From Mesorhizobium sp. (lineage in GTDB: Bacteria > Pseudomonadota > Alphaproteobacteria > Rhizobiales > Rhizobiaceae): DNA of 64,000 bases. Position 1 is the first letter of the stretch. Each line of letters starts with the position of its first letter. This document shows positions 43,722 through 52,159 of this stretch, piece by piece. The stretch covers positions 1 through 64,000 of the forward strand of contig SAQR01000012.1 of NCBI GenBank assembly GCA_004020365.1, written 5' to 3'. The notes under the pieces were generated by a model. That model worked only from the letters and a program-made list of their open reading frames with translations, was not told where the DNA came from and made no database searches. The position numbers and the translations under genes are program-made.

Positions 43722-44453
43722 GTGCGGGCACGAATTGTCGTCGTCGAGGACGAGCCGGATCTGAGGGACGCGGTTGCCGAGTATCTCGGCGCCAGCGGCT
43801 ACGATGTCGCTACGGCCGAGAGTGCCAGCGCGGCGCGAACATTGCTGGAAACGCAGTCGTTTCAACTGGCCATCCTCGACATCGCCATGCCGGGCGAGGA
43901 CGGCCTGTCGCTTGGCCGCTGGATGCGCTCGAAAACGCCGATCGGCATCATCTATGCCACTGCCGCCGGCACCGCGCTCGACCGCATCGTCGGGCTGGAA
44001 CTCGGCGCCGACGACTACATCGTCAAGCCTTACGAATTGCGCGAGGTGCTGGCTCGCGTCCGCAGCGTGCTGCGCCGCGTGCCGCAGCCGACCGAGCCGC
44101 AGGCCGCCAAGGCCGAAACAACTGCCAACCGCCGTTTCATGAGCTTCGGCCCTTTCCATGCCGATCTCGACGGTCGGTTCGTCACCGGCAGCAATGGGAC
44201 GGTCATCGACCTGGCCAAGAGCGAGTTCGATGTGCTGGAGGTCTTCCTGACGCGTGCCAACCGCTTGTTGACGCGTGCGGCGATCTCCGAGGCGATCGGC
44301 TTCGTGGAAGATCCTGAATCCTCACGCGCAGTCGATATCCGCATCATGCGGCTGAGGAAGAAGATCGAGGCGGACCCGGCCAATCCGAAATTCCTGCGCA
44401 CAGTCCGCGGCGAAGGCTATATCTTCTCGCTGCCGACCGGCGAAGGCAACTGA
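43722..44453 (+). CDS. OmpR-family response regulator
   Basis: A 243-residue regulator with an intact receiver: acidic VVVEDEPDLRD, phosphoacceptor Asp in LAILDIAMPGEDG, and Lys in DDYIVKPYEL. A linker and a winged-helix output domain follow (LAKSEFDVLEVFL, VDIRIMRLRKKIEAD, VRGEGYIF). The GTG at 43722 begins the domain and has GGGAG upstream; an ATG at 43671 is the alternative. The hybrid kinase gene follows 57 bases downstream and is its likely partner. Confidence 0.9.
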   Translation: MRARIVVVEDEPDLRDAVAEYLGASGYDVATAESASAARTLLETQSFQLAILDIAMPGEDGLSLGRWMRSKTPIGIIYATAAGTALDRIVGLELGADDYIVKPYELREVLARVRSVLRRVPQPTEPQAAKAETTANRRFMSFGPFHADLDGRFVTGSNGTVIDLAKSEFDVLEVFLTRANRLLTRAAISEAIGFVEDPESSRAVDIRIMRLRKKIEADPANPKFLRTVRGEGYIFSLPTGEGN

Positions 44454-44510
44454 GCGGCGCGACCACTGGTAACCACTCTCGGTGGCGCGACTGTGACATG
44501 ACGGCTGACC

Positions 44511-46595
44511 ATGACGGCTGAACCAGCACGCAGCGATATGCACGGCGTCAGGCATGGCGCGGCGATGGCCGCCGTTCACGTCGTTCGCCGGCTTCGCGAA
44601 GCCGGCGACTGGCAGCGCGAGATGGGCAGCATCCTTGAAACGCTGTGCGGGCCCATGGATTGCCAGCGCGGCATCCTGTTTCGGCTGCGCGAACTGCCCG
44701 GCCAAGGCTTTGCCCAGTCGGTGGCGGCCTACTGGATCGACCCGCGATATGGTGGCGAACTGGCTTCGCCGACGGTGATCATGCAGTCGGTTGTCCATTC
44801 GGACCCGCTGCTGGAACGGTTGGCGGAGGACGAGCGGCAAGGCAAGATCTTCGCGGGACACACGCGCGACCTCGAAGGCTTTCTGAGAGCCGACTTCGAA
44901 AAGCAGCACATCAAGTCGTTCCTGTCGGTGTCGGTCTTCGCGCATGGCCATCTGTGGGGCACGCTGGCGGTCAACGACTGCGTCAACGAGCGCGAATGGA
45001 CCGACGAGGAAGAGGCAACGCTGCACATCGTGGCGCTGGCCATCGGCGATGCCATCGAACGATCGCTTTCCGATGCCCACGCCAGCGAGGTCATCCGCCG
45101 CACCATGCTGCAAGCCTCGCTCGACGCCATCATCGTCATCGACGAGACCGGTTCGATCATCGAATTCAATCCGGCCGCCGAAAAGATGTTCGGCTACCAG
45201 CGCAGCACCATCCTCGGCAAGGACCTGCTCGACACCGTCGTTCCGGAATATTATCGCAAGGGCTATGTGTCGGGCGCCGAATACATGTCGGGCCGCGGCG
45301 CGCCGATGGTCGGCCAGCGGATCGAGACCGTCACCCAGAATGCTGCCGGCGAGGTCTTTCCGATCGAACTGACGGCGACCGAAATGCGGGTCGGCGACCG
45401 CCGCCTGATCTTCGGCTCGATCCGCGACCTTCGCGATAAATTGCGCGCCGAGGAGGAGATCGGCCGCCAGCGCGAAAAGCTGCACCAGAACGAAAAGATG
45501 GCGGCGATGGGCTCGCTTCTTGCCGGCGTGTCACACGAGCTCAACAATCCGCTTGCCGTGGTCGTCGCCCAATCGACTTTGCTGCACGAATTTGCTTCAG
45601 ACCCGCAGACCAAGGTGCGCGCCGAAAAGGTGCGCGCCGCCGCGGAGCGCTGCGGCCGCATCGTCAAGAGCTTCCTCTCGATGGTGCGCCTGCATCCGGC
45701 ATCGCAGGCCGAGACCGACCTCAACCAGGTGGTCCGTGCGGCACTCGAAGTGACTGCCTACGGCGCCAGGTCGACCGGCATCATTATCGACACCGATTTC
45801 GCCAGCGGTCCGCTGCTGGCCATGGCCGACGCCGACCATGTGACGCAAGTGGCCGCCAATTTCCTCATCAACAGCCAGCACGCGCTGGCCGGCATCGGCG
45901 GCGACCGGCTGATCAAGGTTCGCACGTTTCGCAGCGATCGCGGCCATCCCTGTTTCTCGGTCGAGGACAACGGGCCGGGCGTGCCGGAAGCGATACGCTC
46001 TCGCATTTTCGAATCGTATTTCACCACCAAGCCCATCGGCGTCGGCACCGGCATCGGCCTGTCGATCTCGAAGTCGATCATCGAACGGCACAATGGCAAT
46101 GTCTGGTTCGAGGAAGTTCTGCCGAGAGGCGCCCGTTTCGTCGTCCAGTTGCCGGCGATCTCCGGCGGCGCGGCCGCCGCCGGCGAAAGCCCGTCGCGCT
46201 CGAGCGGATTGCGCCATGCCCTGATCATCGACGACGAGCCGGATGTCGCCGCCTCGTTGTCCGACATTCTGGAGTTGATGGGCATCAAGTCGCGGATCTT
46301 GCCGGCCTGGGCGTCGGCCGCCGCGACCTTGTCGGGCCATATGCCGCCGGACATCGTCTTTTCCGATCTGCGCATGCCCGGCACCAGCGGGATATCGATC
46401 TATCGCGAACTGCTCGCCGAAAAGCCTGATCTGGCGCGGCGCTTCGTTCTGGTCACCGGCGACCTGATCGGCGCGAAGGCCGAAATCGAGGCATTGCCGG
46501 CGCCGCAGCGGCCGCAGATCCTGGAAAAGCCGTTCAGCACGCTGGACGTGCGCGGCGTGCTGTCGGCCATCGCCGAGCAGGCCGCATTGGGCTAG
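44511..46595 (+). CDS. Hybrid sensor histidine kinase (GAF-PAS-HisKA-HATPase-REC)
   Basis: A 694-residue cytoplasmic sensor without membrane helices. Order: GAF (about 30-190), PAS (about 200-315, SLDAIIVIDETGSIIEFNPA), HisKA with the phosphorylated His in AGVSHELNNPLAV (about 341), an ATP-binding domain (VEDNGPGVP, GTGIGLSIS) and a C-terminal receiver with Asp in IVFSDLRMPGTSG (about 619). The terminal receiver suggests a phosphorelay or self-modulation; no separate phosphotransfer protein is seen. Its likely output is the OmpR-type regulator just upstream. Confidence 0.93.
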   Translation: MTAEPARSDMHGVRHGAAMAAVHVVRRLREAGDWQREMGSILETLCGPMDCQRGILFRLRELPGQGFAQSVAAYWIDPRYGGELASPTVIMQSVVHSDPLLERLAEDERQGKIFAGHTRDLEGFLRADFEKQHIKSFLSVSVFAHGHLWGTLAVNDCVNEREWTDEEEATLHIVALAIGDAIERSLSDAHASEVIRRTMLQASLDAIIVIDETGSIIEFNPAAEKMFGYQRSTILGKDLLDTVVPEYYRKGYVSGAEYMSGRGAPMVGQRIETVTQNAAGEVFPIELTATEMRVGDRRLIFGSIRDLRDKLRAEEEIGRQREKLHQNEKMAAMGSLLAGVSHELNNPLAVVVAQSTLLHEFASDPQTKVRAEKVRAAAERCGRIVKSFLSMVRLHPASQAETDLNQVVRAALEVTAYGARSTGIIIDTDFASGPLLAMADADHVTQVAANFLINSQHALAGIGGDRLIKVRTFRSDRGHPCFSVEDNGPGVPEAIRSRIFESYFTTKPIGVGTGIGLSISKSIIERHNGNVWFEEVLPRGARFVVQLPAISGGAAAAGESPSRSSGLRHALIIDDEPDVAASLSDILELMGIKSRILPAWASAAATLSGHMPPDIVFSDLRMPGTSGISIYRELLAEKPDLARRFVLVTGDLIGAKAEIEALPAPQRPQILEKPFSTLDVRGVLSAIAEQAALG

Positions 46596-46662
46596 CTAGA
46601 ACTTCGGACTGGTGGAAATCGGTTTTGAAACAATCCGATGCTCAAACAAAGGGCTAGGGTCC

Positions 46663-46698
46663 AAAGAAAAAGGCTCCCGACCGATGCGGCGGGAGCCT
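46663..46698 (-). terminator. Rho-independent terminator
   Basis: On the minus strand AGGCTCCCG pairs with CGGGAGCCT around ten bases, followed by a T-run (TTTTTCTTT). It lies just beyond the stop of the gene at 46728 and also separates it from the convergent hybrid kinase. Confidence 0.88.
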
Positions 46699-46727
46699 GC
46701 CTGAGCGCTGGAGGGTCGCTCAGAGCA

Positions 46728-47138
46728 TCAAAAAACGTTCGGCGTATCGGTCAGCGGCGCGGCATTGGCGATCACGCGCACCGCGCGGGCCTTGTGAATG
46801 CCGGATTGCTCGGCAATGACGCGCAGGCAGTCCGCGCTCTCGGCGCCCCATGCCTGCCCCTTGCAGACAAAATCGATCTCCGGCATCGGCAGGCGCGCGG
46901 TCTTGGTCGTGGTCGGCGCGCCCTTGACGATGTTTGCCGGCGGGTTCAGTGAAGCAAAGGCGGGACCAACCGTCGGCGCGAACGCCATGCCGGCGAACGC
47001 GGCGGCGCCCAGCACCACGAACAGCGCCATCGGATGGTCGTTGGCGCGCTGGCGCGGCGCCAGCTTCGGTCGCCGATCGTTGCGCTCCGGCGCTTGCAGG
47101 CGGCGGTCATTGCAGCCAGTCCGGATTTTCGTATACAT
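46728..47138 (-). CDS. Small membrane-anchored protein of unknown function
   Basis: A 136-residue protein. A basic N-terminal tail (36 residues, Arg/Lys-rich) precedes one hydrophobic segment (MALFVVLGAAAFAGMAFAP), suggesting an N-in, C-out anchor. The periplasmic part has two cysteines (DFVCKGQAWGAESADCLRVI). AAGGGAAG stands six bases before the ATG. The family is not recognised. A good terminator follows. Confidence 0.65.
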   Translation of the reverse strand: MYTKIRTGCNDRRLQAPERNDRRPKLAPRQRANDHPMALFVVLGAAAFAGMAFAPTVGPAFASLNPPANIVKGAPTTTKTARLPMPEIDFVCKGQAWGAESADCLRVIAEQSGIHKARAVRVIANAAPLTDTPNVF

Positions 47139-47394
47139 CGCGCTTCCCTTCGTCGATCTTCTTTTTCTGTTGAAACGAACTTAGTCGCACGTTGTAACGG
47201 ACGAACGACGCAGGCAAACTGGCCGTGTAACAGCTTCGAAACGGGAATTCGGCGGGCGCATCCGGTCATGCAGGGGCGAGGCAGTTCGTTGCCGAACTGT
47301 TTTCGTCCGGTCGCATGTTCGGGGATCAAATCGCGCCGCTCTGGCTCCGGTCGCCGGCTCGAGCGCCTCGCCTGCGACCATGAGGCGCTTGTGA

Positions 47395-48747
47395 TTATTG
47401 CGGATTAAGTTCCGAGAGGATTTTCTGTGCCGCAATGCGCCCAGCCACGATTGCGCCTTCGACATAGCCCGGAAATGACGGCGACAATTCCGAAGATGCG
47501 AAATACACTGGCGGCGCGCCGACCAGGATGGTTTGTTCGGCCTCGGTGGCACTCGTATCGATGATGAGATCGCTGTAGCCGCCGCCGCTCCAGCGATCGT
47601 CGGTCCAGTCGCGATAGCTGAAATCGGTGAACTTGCCTGCATCCGTGCCGAGAGCCTGCTGCAGCCGCGCCGCAACCTCGGTGCGCAACGCGGTATCTCC
47701 CAGTTCCCGCCAGCGTAGGGCAAGCGGCCCGCCGACGAAGACGACCAACGTAGGGTGGCCGTCGTCCTTGCTGGCGTCGCAGGCAAAAAGTGCCGACGGA
47801 TCGCGCCACATCACCATGCCGCTCAACCCCTTGGCGCGCCAAAAGGCTGTGGCATAGCGCAGCTGTATTTTGATCACCGCGCCGCTTTGCCAGACGCCGA
47901 GAGCCGTTTGCAAGGCAGCCGGCAGCGGCGGCGCGAAGTCGAGCTTCGAAGCCATCATCGGCGGCATCGCGATCAGCGCAATTCGCGCCGTGATCGAGCC
48001 CATCGTCGACGCGAGACGAACGCCTCCCGGTCTGCGGCCGATCGTTCTGACCGGCGCGTTCAATCGCAGGCGGTCGCCGAGATCGCCAGCCAGATCATCC
48101 GCCAGGGACTGCATGGTCTCGTGCACGAAATACTGCAGCTCCGACACCTGATTGGTGATACGGCGGTCATTGTCGATGAGGTGCCAAAGCGGCAGTTTTT
48201 CGAGTGCCTGACACCACAGACCCTCGATCATCGAGCGCAAAGCCGCCTTGGCCTCACCGGGATCGTTCTGGCGTTCGAGCCATGCGGCGACGGTCAACCC
48301 GGCGATTGCCGGATCGTCCGGTGCGATCGCGTTCATGCGGTCGCGGATCGACCTCGAGGCGTGGTAGATTCGCTCGGCTTGCTTTGCGCCGGTCAGCGGC
48401 TGGGCAATGAACTCGCCCTTGGCATAGGTCTCGACCAACGTCTTGCCGCGCGCCCGCACCAGGGCCATCAGCTCCGGCATGTCCTCGCACAGGAACTGAG
48501 CGCCGCTGTCGATCCGCTCGCCAAGCCCGTTCAACTGGGACTCGACGCGCCCGCCAACCCGGTGGCGCGCCTCGAGCAGCACAAAATCGATGCCGGCCTT
48601 GCTCAATTCATGCGCGGCTGACAGGCCTGTAAAGCCGGCGCCGACGATGGCGACATCGGTTCGTGCGGTCAGGCGCTTCAAGAGCCGGCCCTGAAGTTCT
48701 CGAAGTCCGCAATCATCCGCGGCTTGAGCTCCGGAGACAACGGTCAT
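47395..48747 (-). CDS. FAD-dependent amine oxidase (monoamine-oxidase-like)
   Basis: A 450-residue flavoenzyme of the amino-oxidase family. The FAD dinucleotide motif VAIVGAGFTGLSAAHELSKAG begins at about residue 32 and leads to LLEARHRVGGRV. The C-terminal flavin-binding stretch is GYVEGAIVAGRIAAQKIL. Typical enzymes oxidise amines or polyamines to aldehydes. The first 30 residues are not a clear signal peptide. It lies 70 bases downstream of the dipeptidase gene on the same strand. Substrate unknown. Confidence 0.88.
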   Translation of the reverse strand: MTVVSGAQAADDCGLRELQGRLLKRLTARTDVAIVGAGFTGLSAAHELSKAGIDFVLLEARHRVGGRVESQLNGLGERIDSGAQFLCEDMPELMALVRARGKTLVETYAKGEFIAQPLTGAKQAERIYHASRSIRDRMNAIAPDDPAIAGLTVAAWLERQNDPGEAKAALRSMIEGLWCQALEKLPLWHLIDNDRRITNQVSELQYFVHETMQSLADDLAGDLGDRLRLNAPVRTIGRRPGGVRLASTMGSITARIALIAMPPMMASKLDFAPPLPAALQTALGVWQSGAVIKIQLRYATAFWRAKGLSGMVMWRDPSALFACDASKDDGHPTLVVFVGGPLALRWRELGDTALRTEVAARLQQALGTDAGKFTDFSYRDWTDDRWSGGGYSDLIIDTSATEAEQTILVGAPPVYFASSELSPSFPGYVEGAIVAGRIAAQKILSELNPQ

Positions 48748-48817
48748 GTCGAGATCATCAAAACCCCGCTCGATCGATAAATCGCAGGTCGCTGGCTACT
48801 CTGCCGGGCGACACGCT

Positions 48818-49876
48818 TTAGCCGATGGTCTTTTCCAGCATGCTTATCCAGTTGCGGTAGGCTATTTTCTCGATCAGCGCGCGACCGAAGCCGCGCGCGG
48901 CGAACGCGTCGAGCAGCTTCGGCAGGCCGGTGACGTCGCCAATCACAGCCGGGATCATGGCGCCGTCGAAGTCGGACCCGAGCCCGACGCCGTCTTCGCC
49001 CAGCGCCTGCAGCAGTGAATCGACATGGCGAACCATGATGTCGAGACTGGTATCGGCATTCATCCTGCCGTCCTCGCGCAAAAACCCGGTGGCGAAATTC
49101 AGCCCGACCATGCCGCCGGAGTCGCGGATCGCGCCGAGCTGCCATTCGGTGAGGTTACGCGAATGGCCGCAGATCACATGGACATTGGAATGGGTCGCGA
49201 CCAGTGGTGCGTCGCTGATCTCGGCGACGTCGCGAAACCCCTTCTCGTTGAGGTGCGAAAGATCCACCATGATGCCGAGCTGGTTGCAGGCCTTGACCAG
49301 CGCCTTGCCGGCATCGGTCAGGCCAGGTCCGGTGTCGGGCGTCGACGGGAAACGGAACGGCACGCCGTAGCCGAAAGCATTCGGGCGGCTCCAGACGATG
49401 CCGAGCGAGCGCAAGCCGGCCGCATGCAGCACGTCGAGCATTTTCAGTTCGGGGTCGATCGCCTCGACGCCTTCGATATGGAGCACCGCTGCGATCGAAC
49501 CTTGCGCCATCGCGTTTCGCACATCGCCGGCACTGCGGCAGACGGTGAGCGCCGACGCTCGTTCCAGCCTGAACAGGATCGAGGCCATGGCGATGGTGGA
49601 AGCAAGCGCGTCGGCGCGCGGAATTTCGGGCGGCAAGGGCTCGATATCGCTCGGCGCGGGAGGAACCGCACTGCGCTTGGATTTCTCGACCGGCGGCGGA
49701 AAGATCGCGAACATGCCGCCGGCAAAGCCGCCCTGTTTCGCACGCGGCAAGTCGATATGGCCCCCCGATGTTCCCTCGATGAACAGCTTTTCGACATCCG
49801 CGTCTTTCGACTGGAAGAGCCTGAGCAGCGTATCGTTGTGGCCGTCGAAGACGGGAACAAGATCGGTTTCGGTCAT
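48818..49876 (-). CDS. Membrane dipeptidase family (peptidase M19)
   Basis: A 352-residue zinc dipeptidase of the renal-dipeptidase type. The metal motif FDGHNDTLLR opens the protein; VLHIEGVEAI carries the bridging Glu, DLSHLNEKGF and VATHSNVHVICGHSRN the further His ligands, and GVGLGSDFDG the last Asp. It cleaves dipeptides, often with D-residues, and is usually cytoplasmic in bacteria. ATG at 49876 preferred over an upstream in-frame start. Confidence 0.92.
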   Translation of the reverse strand: MTETDLVPVFDGHNDTLLRLFQSKDADVEKLFIEGTSGGHIDLPRAKQGGFAGGMFAIFPPPVEKSKRSAVPPAPSDIEPLPPEIPRADALASTIAMASILFRLERASALTVCRSAGDVRNAMAQGSIAAVLHIEGVEAIDPELKMLDVLHAAGLRSLGIVWSRPNAFGYGVPFRFPSTPDTGPGLTDAGKALVKACNQLGIMVDLSHLNEKGFRDVAEISDAPLVATHSNVHVICGHSRNLTEWQLGAIRDSGGMVGLNFATGFLREDGRMNADTSLDIMVRHVDSLLQALGEDGVGLGSDFDGAMIPAVIGDVTGLPKLLDAFAARGFGRALIEKIAYRNWISMLEKTIG

Positions 49877-50074
49877 CAAGGGATCATTTCGGTTCGATTG
49901 GTCGGGCGGGCAATATCCTACTTAGGCAAGGCAATACCCGCTAGGCAAGACGACTTACTGGGTAGACTGGTCACTGGGTAGGACAGGCGATCTGCGCAAA
50001 TGCCACAGCGATGCACACCCTTAGCTGCCCGCTCTCAACCGTCACCGCGCCAAGACCCGTGACCAGGACCAGCG

Positions 50075-50374
50075 CTATTGCTTCAGCACGTCGGCCCATT
50101 CCGGGTGACGATGGAACTGGGCGTTGGCGAACGGGCAGAGCGGAATGATCTTCTTGCCCGCCGCCCGTGCGTCCTCGACGGCGCGGGTAACGAGCCTAAG
50201 CCCCGCGCCCCGGCCGCGAAACGCATCCGGCACTTCGGTGTGGTCGATGATGATCTGGTGCTCGCCAATCTTGGTGAACGTCATCTCCGCCTCGGCGCCA
50301 TCAGGCCCGCGCAGGAGATAACGGCCCTTGGAACCGCTATCCTCCAGTTCGATCTCCGGCAATTGGTCAGGCAT
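50075..50374 (-). CDS. GNAT-like N-acetyltransferase (YidJ/Gcn5-related small type)
   Basis: A 99-residue protein of the short GNAT-like group. The CoA-binding segment is VPDAFRGRGAGLRLVTRAVE, followed by KKIIPLCPFANAQFHRHPEW, the usual end of this family. It is the third gene of a tight operon with an alpha/beta hydrolase (3-base gap) and a ring-cleaving dioxygenase. Substrates of this group are mostly unknown. Confidence 0.87.
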   Translation of the reverse strand: MPDQLPEIELEDSGSKGRYLLRGPDGAEAEMTFTKIGEHQIIIDHTEVPDAFRGRGAGLRLVTRAVEDARAAGKKIIPLCPFANAQFHRHPEWADVLKQ

Positions 50375-50377
50375 TGC

Positions 50378-51001
50378 TTACGCTCCTTCTGCCGGCATAG
50401 CGGACAGGAACCGCCGCGCCGCCTCGATCTCGTTCGACCGCAACTCATGGCCGCCGTCGTGCCACTCCACTGTGACATCGGCGCCATCGGCGCGCAAATG
50501 GGCTTCCAGCCGAGCGGTCAGGTTCGGCGGGCAGATCGGATCGCGTTTGCCTGCGGTGACCAGGATGCGGCGGCCGGCCAGGCTGCCCTTCACCTCCGGC
50601 TCGAATGGGATCAGGGGATGCATCAGCACCGCCGCATCGAACAGGGAGGGCGCAGCGAACAGCACCGAGGCCAGGATGTTGGCGCCGTTGGAATAGCCGA
50701 GGCCAAGCACCGACGCGGGCTTTGACACCTCGATATGTGCCTTGACGAAGCCAACCATCTTGTCCGTCGCCCGCGCCAGGTCGTCCATGTCGTAGACGCC
50801 CTCGCCGGTGCGGCGAAAGAAGCGCGCAGCACCGTGTTCCGAGACATCGCCGCGCGGCGAAACGATAGTCGCCTGCGGCGCGAGATCGCGCCCGAGCGAC
50901 AGAAGCTGGTCCTCGTCGGCCCCGGTGCCGTGGAAGACGAAGAGCAGCGGTCCACCAGGCGAACCGGGCAGTGTCTTGTGGGTGTAAGCGTCGTTGCTCA
51001 T
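50378..51001 (-). CDS. Alpha/beta hydrolase, carboxylesterase/MhqD type
   Basis: A 207-residue phospholipase/carboxylesterase-like hydrolase. The oxyanion motif FHGTGADEDQ, nucleophile elbow GLGYSNGAN, acid Asp in GKRDPICP and catalytic His in DGGHEL are visible. It follows the dioxygenase gene by 9 bases. In Bacillus subtilis the mhqNOD operon joins a similar hydrolase (MhqD) to a ring-cleaving dioxygenase (MhqO) in quinone detoxification; the same pairing is seen here. Confidence 0.88.
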   Translation of the reverse strand: MSNDAYTHKTLPGSPGGPLLFVFHGTGADEDQLLSLGRDLAPQATIVSPRGDVSEHGAARFFRRTGEGVYDMDDLARATDKMVGFVKAHIEVSKPASVLGLGYSNGANILASVLFAAPSLFDAAVLMHPLIPFEPEVKGSLAGRRILVTAGKRDPICPPNLTARLEAHLRADGADVTVEWHDGGHELRSNEIEAARRFLSAMPAEGA

Positions 51002-51010
51002 GACTTATCC

Positions 51011-51943
51011 TCAGTCTTCCAGCTTTTGCAGATGTTGCTCGAGATAGGCCCGCAGATGCTGGTGCTGCGACGGCAGCTTCAGCGCCTCGCCGAGATGGGC
51101 GGTGTCCTCGTCGCGGTCGAAGCCCGGCTCGCTGGTGGCGACTTCGAAGAGCACGCCGCCCGGCGTGCGGAAATAGATCGCCCAGAAATAATCGCGGTCG
51201 ATCACCGGCGTCACCTGATAGCCGGTGTCGATCAGCGCCTTGCGCACTTCGAGCTGCCTGGCGCGGTTTTCGACAGCGAAGGCGACGTGGTGGACCGAGC
51301 CGGCGCCGAGATCGGCGAAAGCGGCGCCCGGCAGCGATTCGATATCGACGATGTTGGCGCCGTTGCCGTCCTTCAGCGCCAGCCTTTTTACAGTGCCGGA
51401 CGTGTCGACTTCCTCATAGCCCATGAATTTCAGCAGCTCTTCCGTGGCGCCGCCATCTTTCAGCCTGAGCGACACCGAATGAAAGCCGCGGATCGCCTCG
51501 TCGGAGGGAACATTGCCCTTCGCCCACGGCGCACGGGTGTCGGCCTTGTTCTCGACCAGCGCAAACCCGTCGCCATCGGGACCGGCGAAGCCAAGGCGTT
51601 TCTCGCCGAAGCTCTCGTCGCGCGAGAGGCCGGTGACGCCCTGATCGGCAAAACGCTTTTCCCAATAGGCAAGCGTGCCTTCGGGCACCGAATAGACTGT
51701 GGTGCCGACCTCGCCAACGCCGTGGCGGCCCCTGCCGATGTTGGGGAACGGAAAATAGGTCATCACCGAACCGGGCGTGCCGAGCTCATCGGCATAGTAG
51801 AGATGGTAGACATCCGGCGCGTCGAAATTGACGGTTTTCTTGACCCGGCGCAGGCCGAGCTTTTTGGTGAAGAACGCGTTGTTCTGGCGTGCATCCCTGG
51901 CCATTGAGGTGACGTGATGCAGACCCTTGATCTGGTCGAGCAT
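51011..51943 (-). CDS. Ring-cleaving dioxygenase, MhqO/MhqA type (glyoxalase fold)
   Basis: A 310-residue extradiol-type dioxygenase built of two vicinal-oxygen-chelate modules. The first starts IKGLHHVTSMARDARQNNAF, the second around GFHSVSLRL. Metal ligands are the His in LHHVT, the His in VHHVAFAV and the Glu in GGVLFEVATSEPG. It likely opens hydroquinone rings during electrophile or quinone stress. The start at 51943 begins the domain; a longer reading to 52033 has none. An inverted repeat in the promoter region is a candidate operator. Confidence 0.88.
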   Translation of the reverse strand: MLDQIKGLHHVTSMARDARQNNAFFTKKLGLRRVKKTVNFDAPDVYHLYYADELGTPGSVMTYFPFPNIGRGRHGVGEVGTTVYSVPEGTLAYWEKRFADQGVTGLSRDESFGEKRLGFAGPDGDGFALVENKADTRAPWAKGNVPSDEAIRGFHSVSLRLKDGGATEELLKFMGYEEVDTSGTVKRLALKDGNGANIVDIESLPGAAFADLGAGSVHHVAFAVENRARQLEVRKALIDTGYQVTPVIDRDYFWAIYFRTPGGVLFEVATSEPGFDRDEDTAHLGEALKLPSQHQHLRAYLEQHLQKLED

Positions 51944-52054
51944 TTTCCTGCTCCTTTGCTTGTCCTGTGCGGCCCCTGCCGCGGTCCACGCCAATATGAG
52001 GAGCCGCCAGCCGGCGGCAAAGGCCGCAAACACAGAATAGACTGTGCTCTATAA

Positions 52055-52081
52055 GTGAACAATAAAGCGAGTTTTGTTCAC
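52055..52081. promoter_or_regulatory. Inverted repeat between divergent dioxygenase and phosphonatase genes
   Basis: GTGAACAA and TTGTTCAC are perfect 8-bp arms 11 bases apart. A smaller inverted repeat CACAG-CTGTG lies just left (52031-52046). This is the only promoter space for the MhqO-like operon and a good candidate binding site for its regulator, whose gene is not in view. Confidence 0.55.
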
Positions 52082-52159
52082 CATTTAGCGAACACCCGAG
52101 ACTTGTGTCGCCACAGAAATTCGGCTCCATGAGCGGCAGGTATTCGCGGCAGGTTTTCA

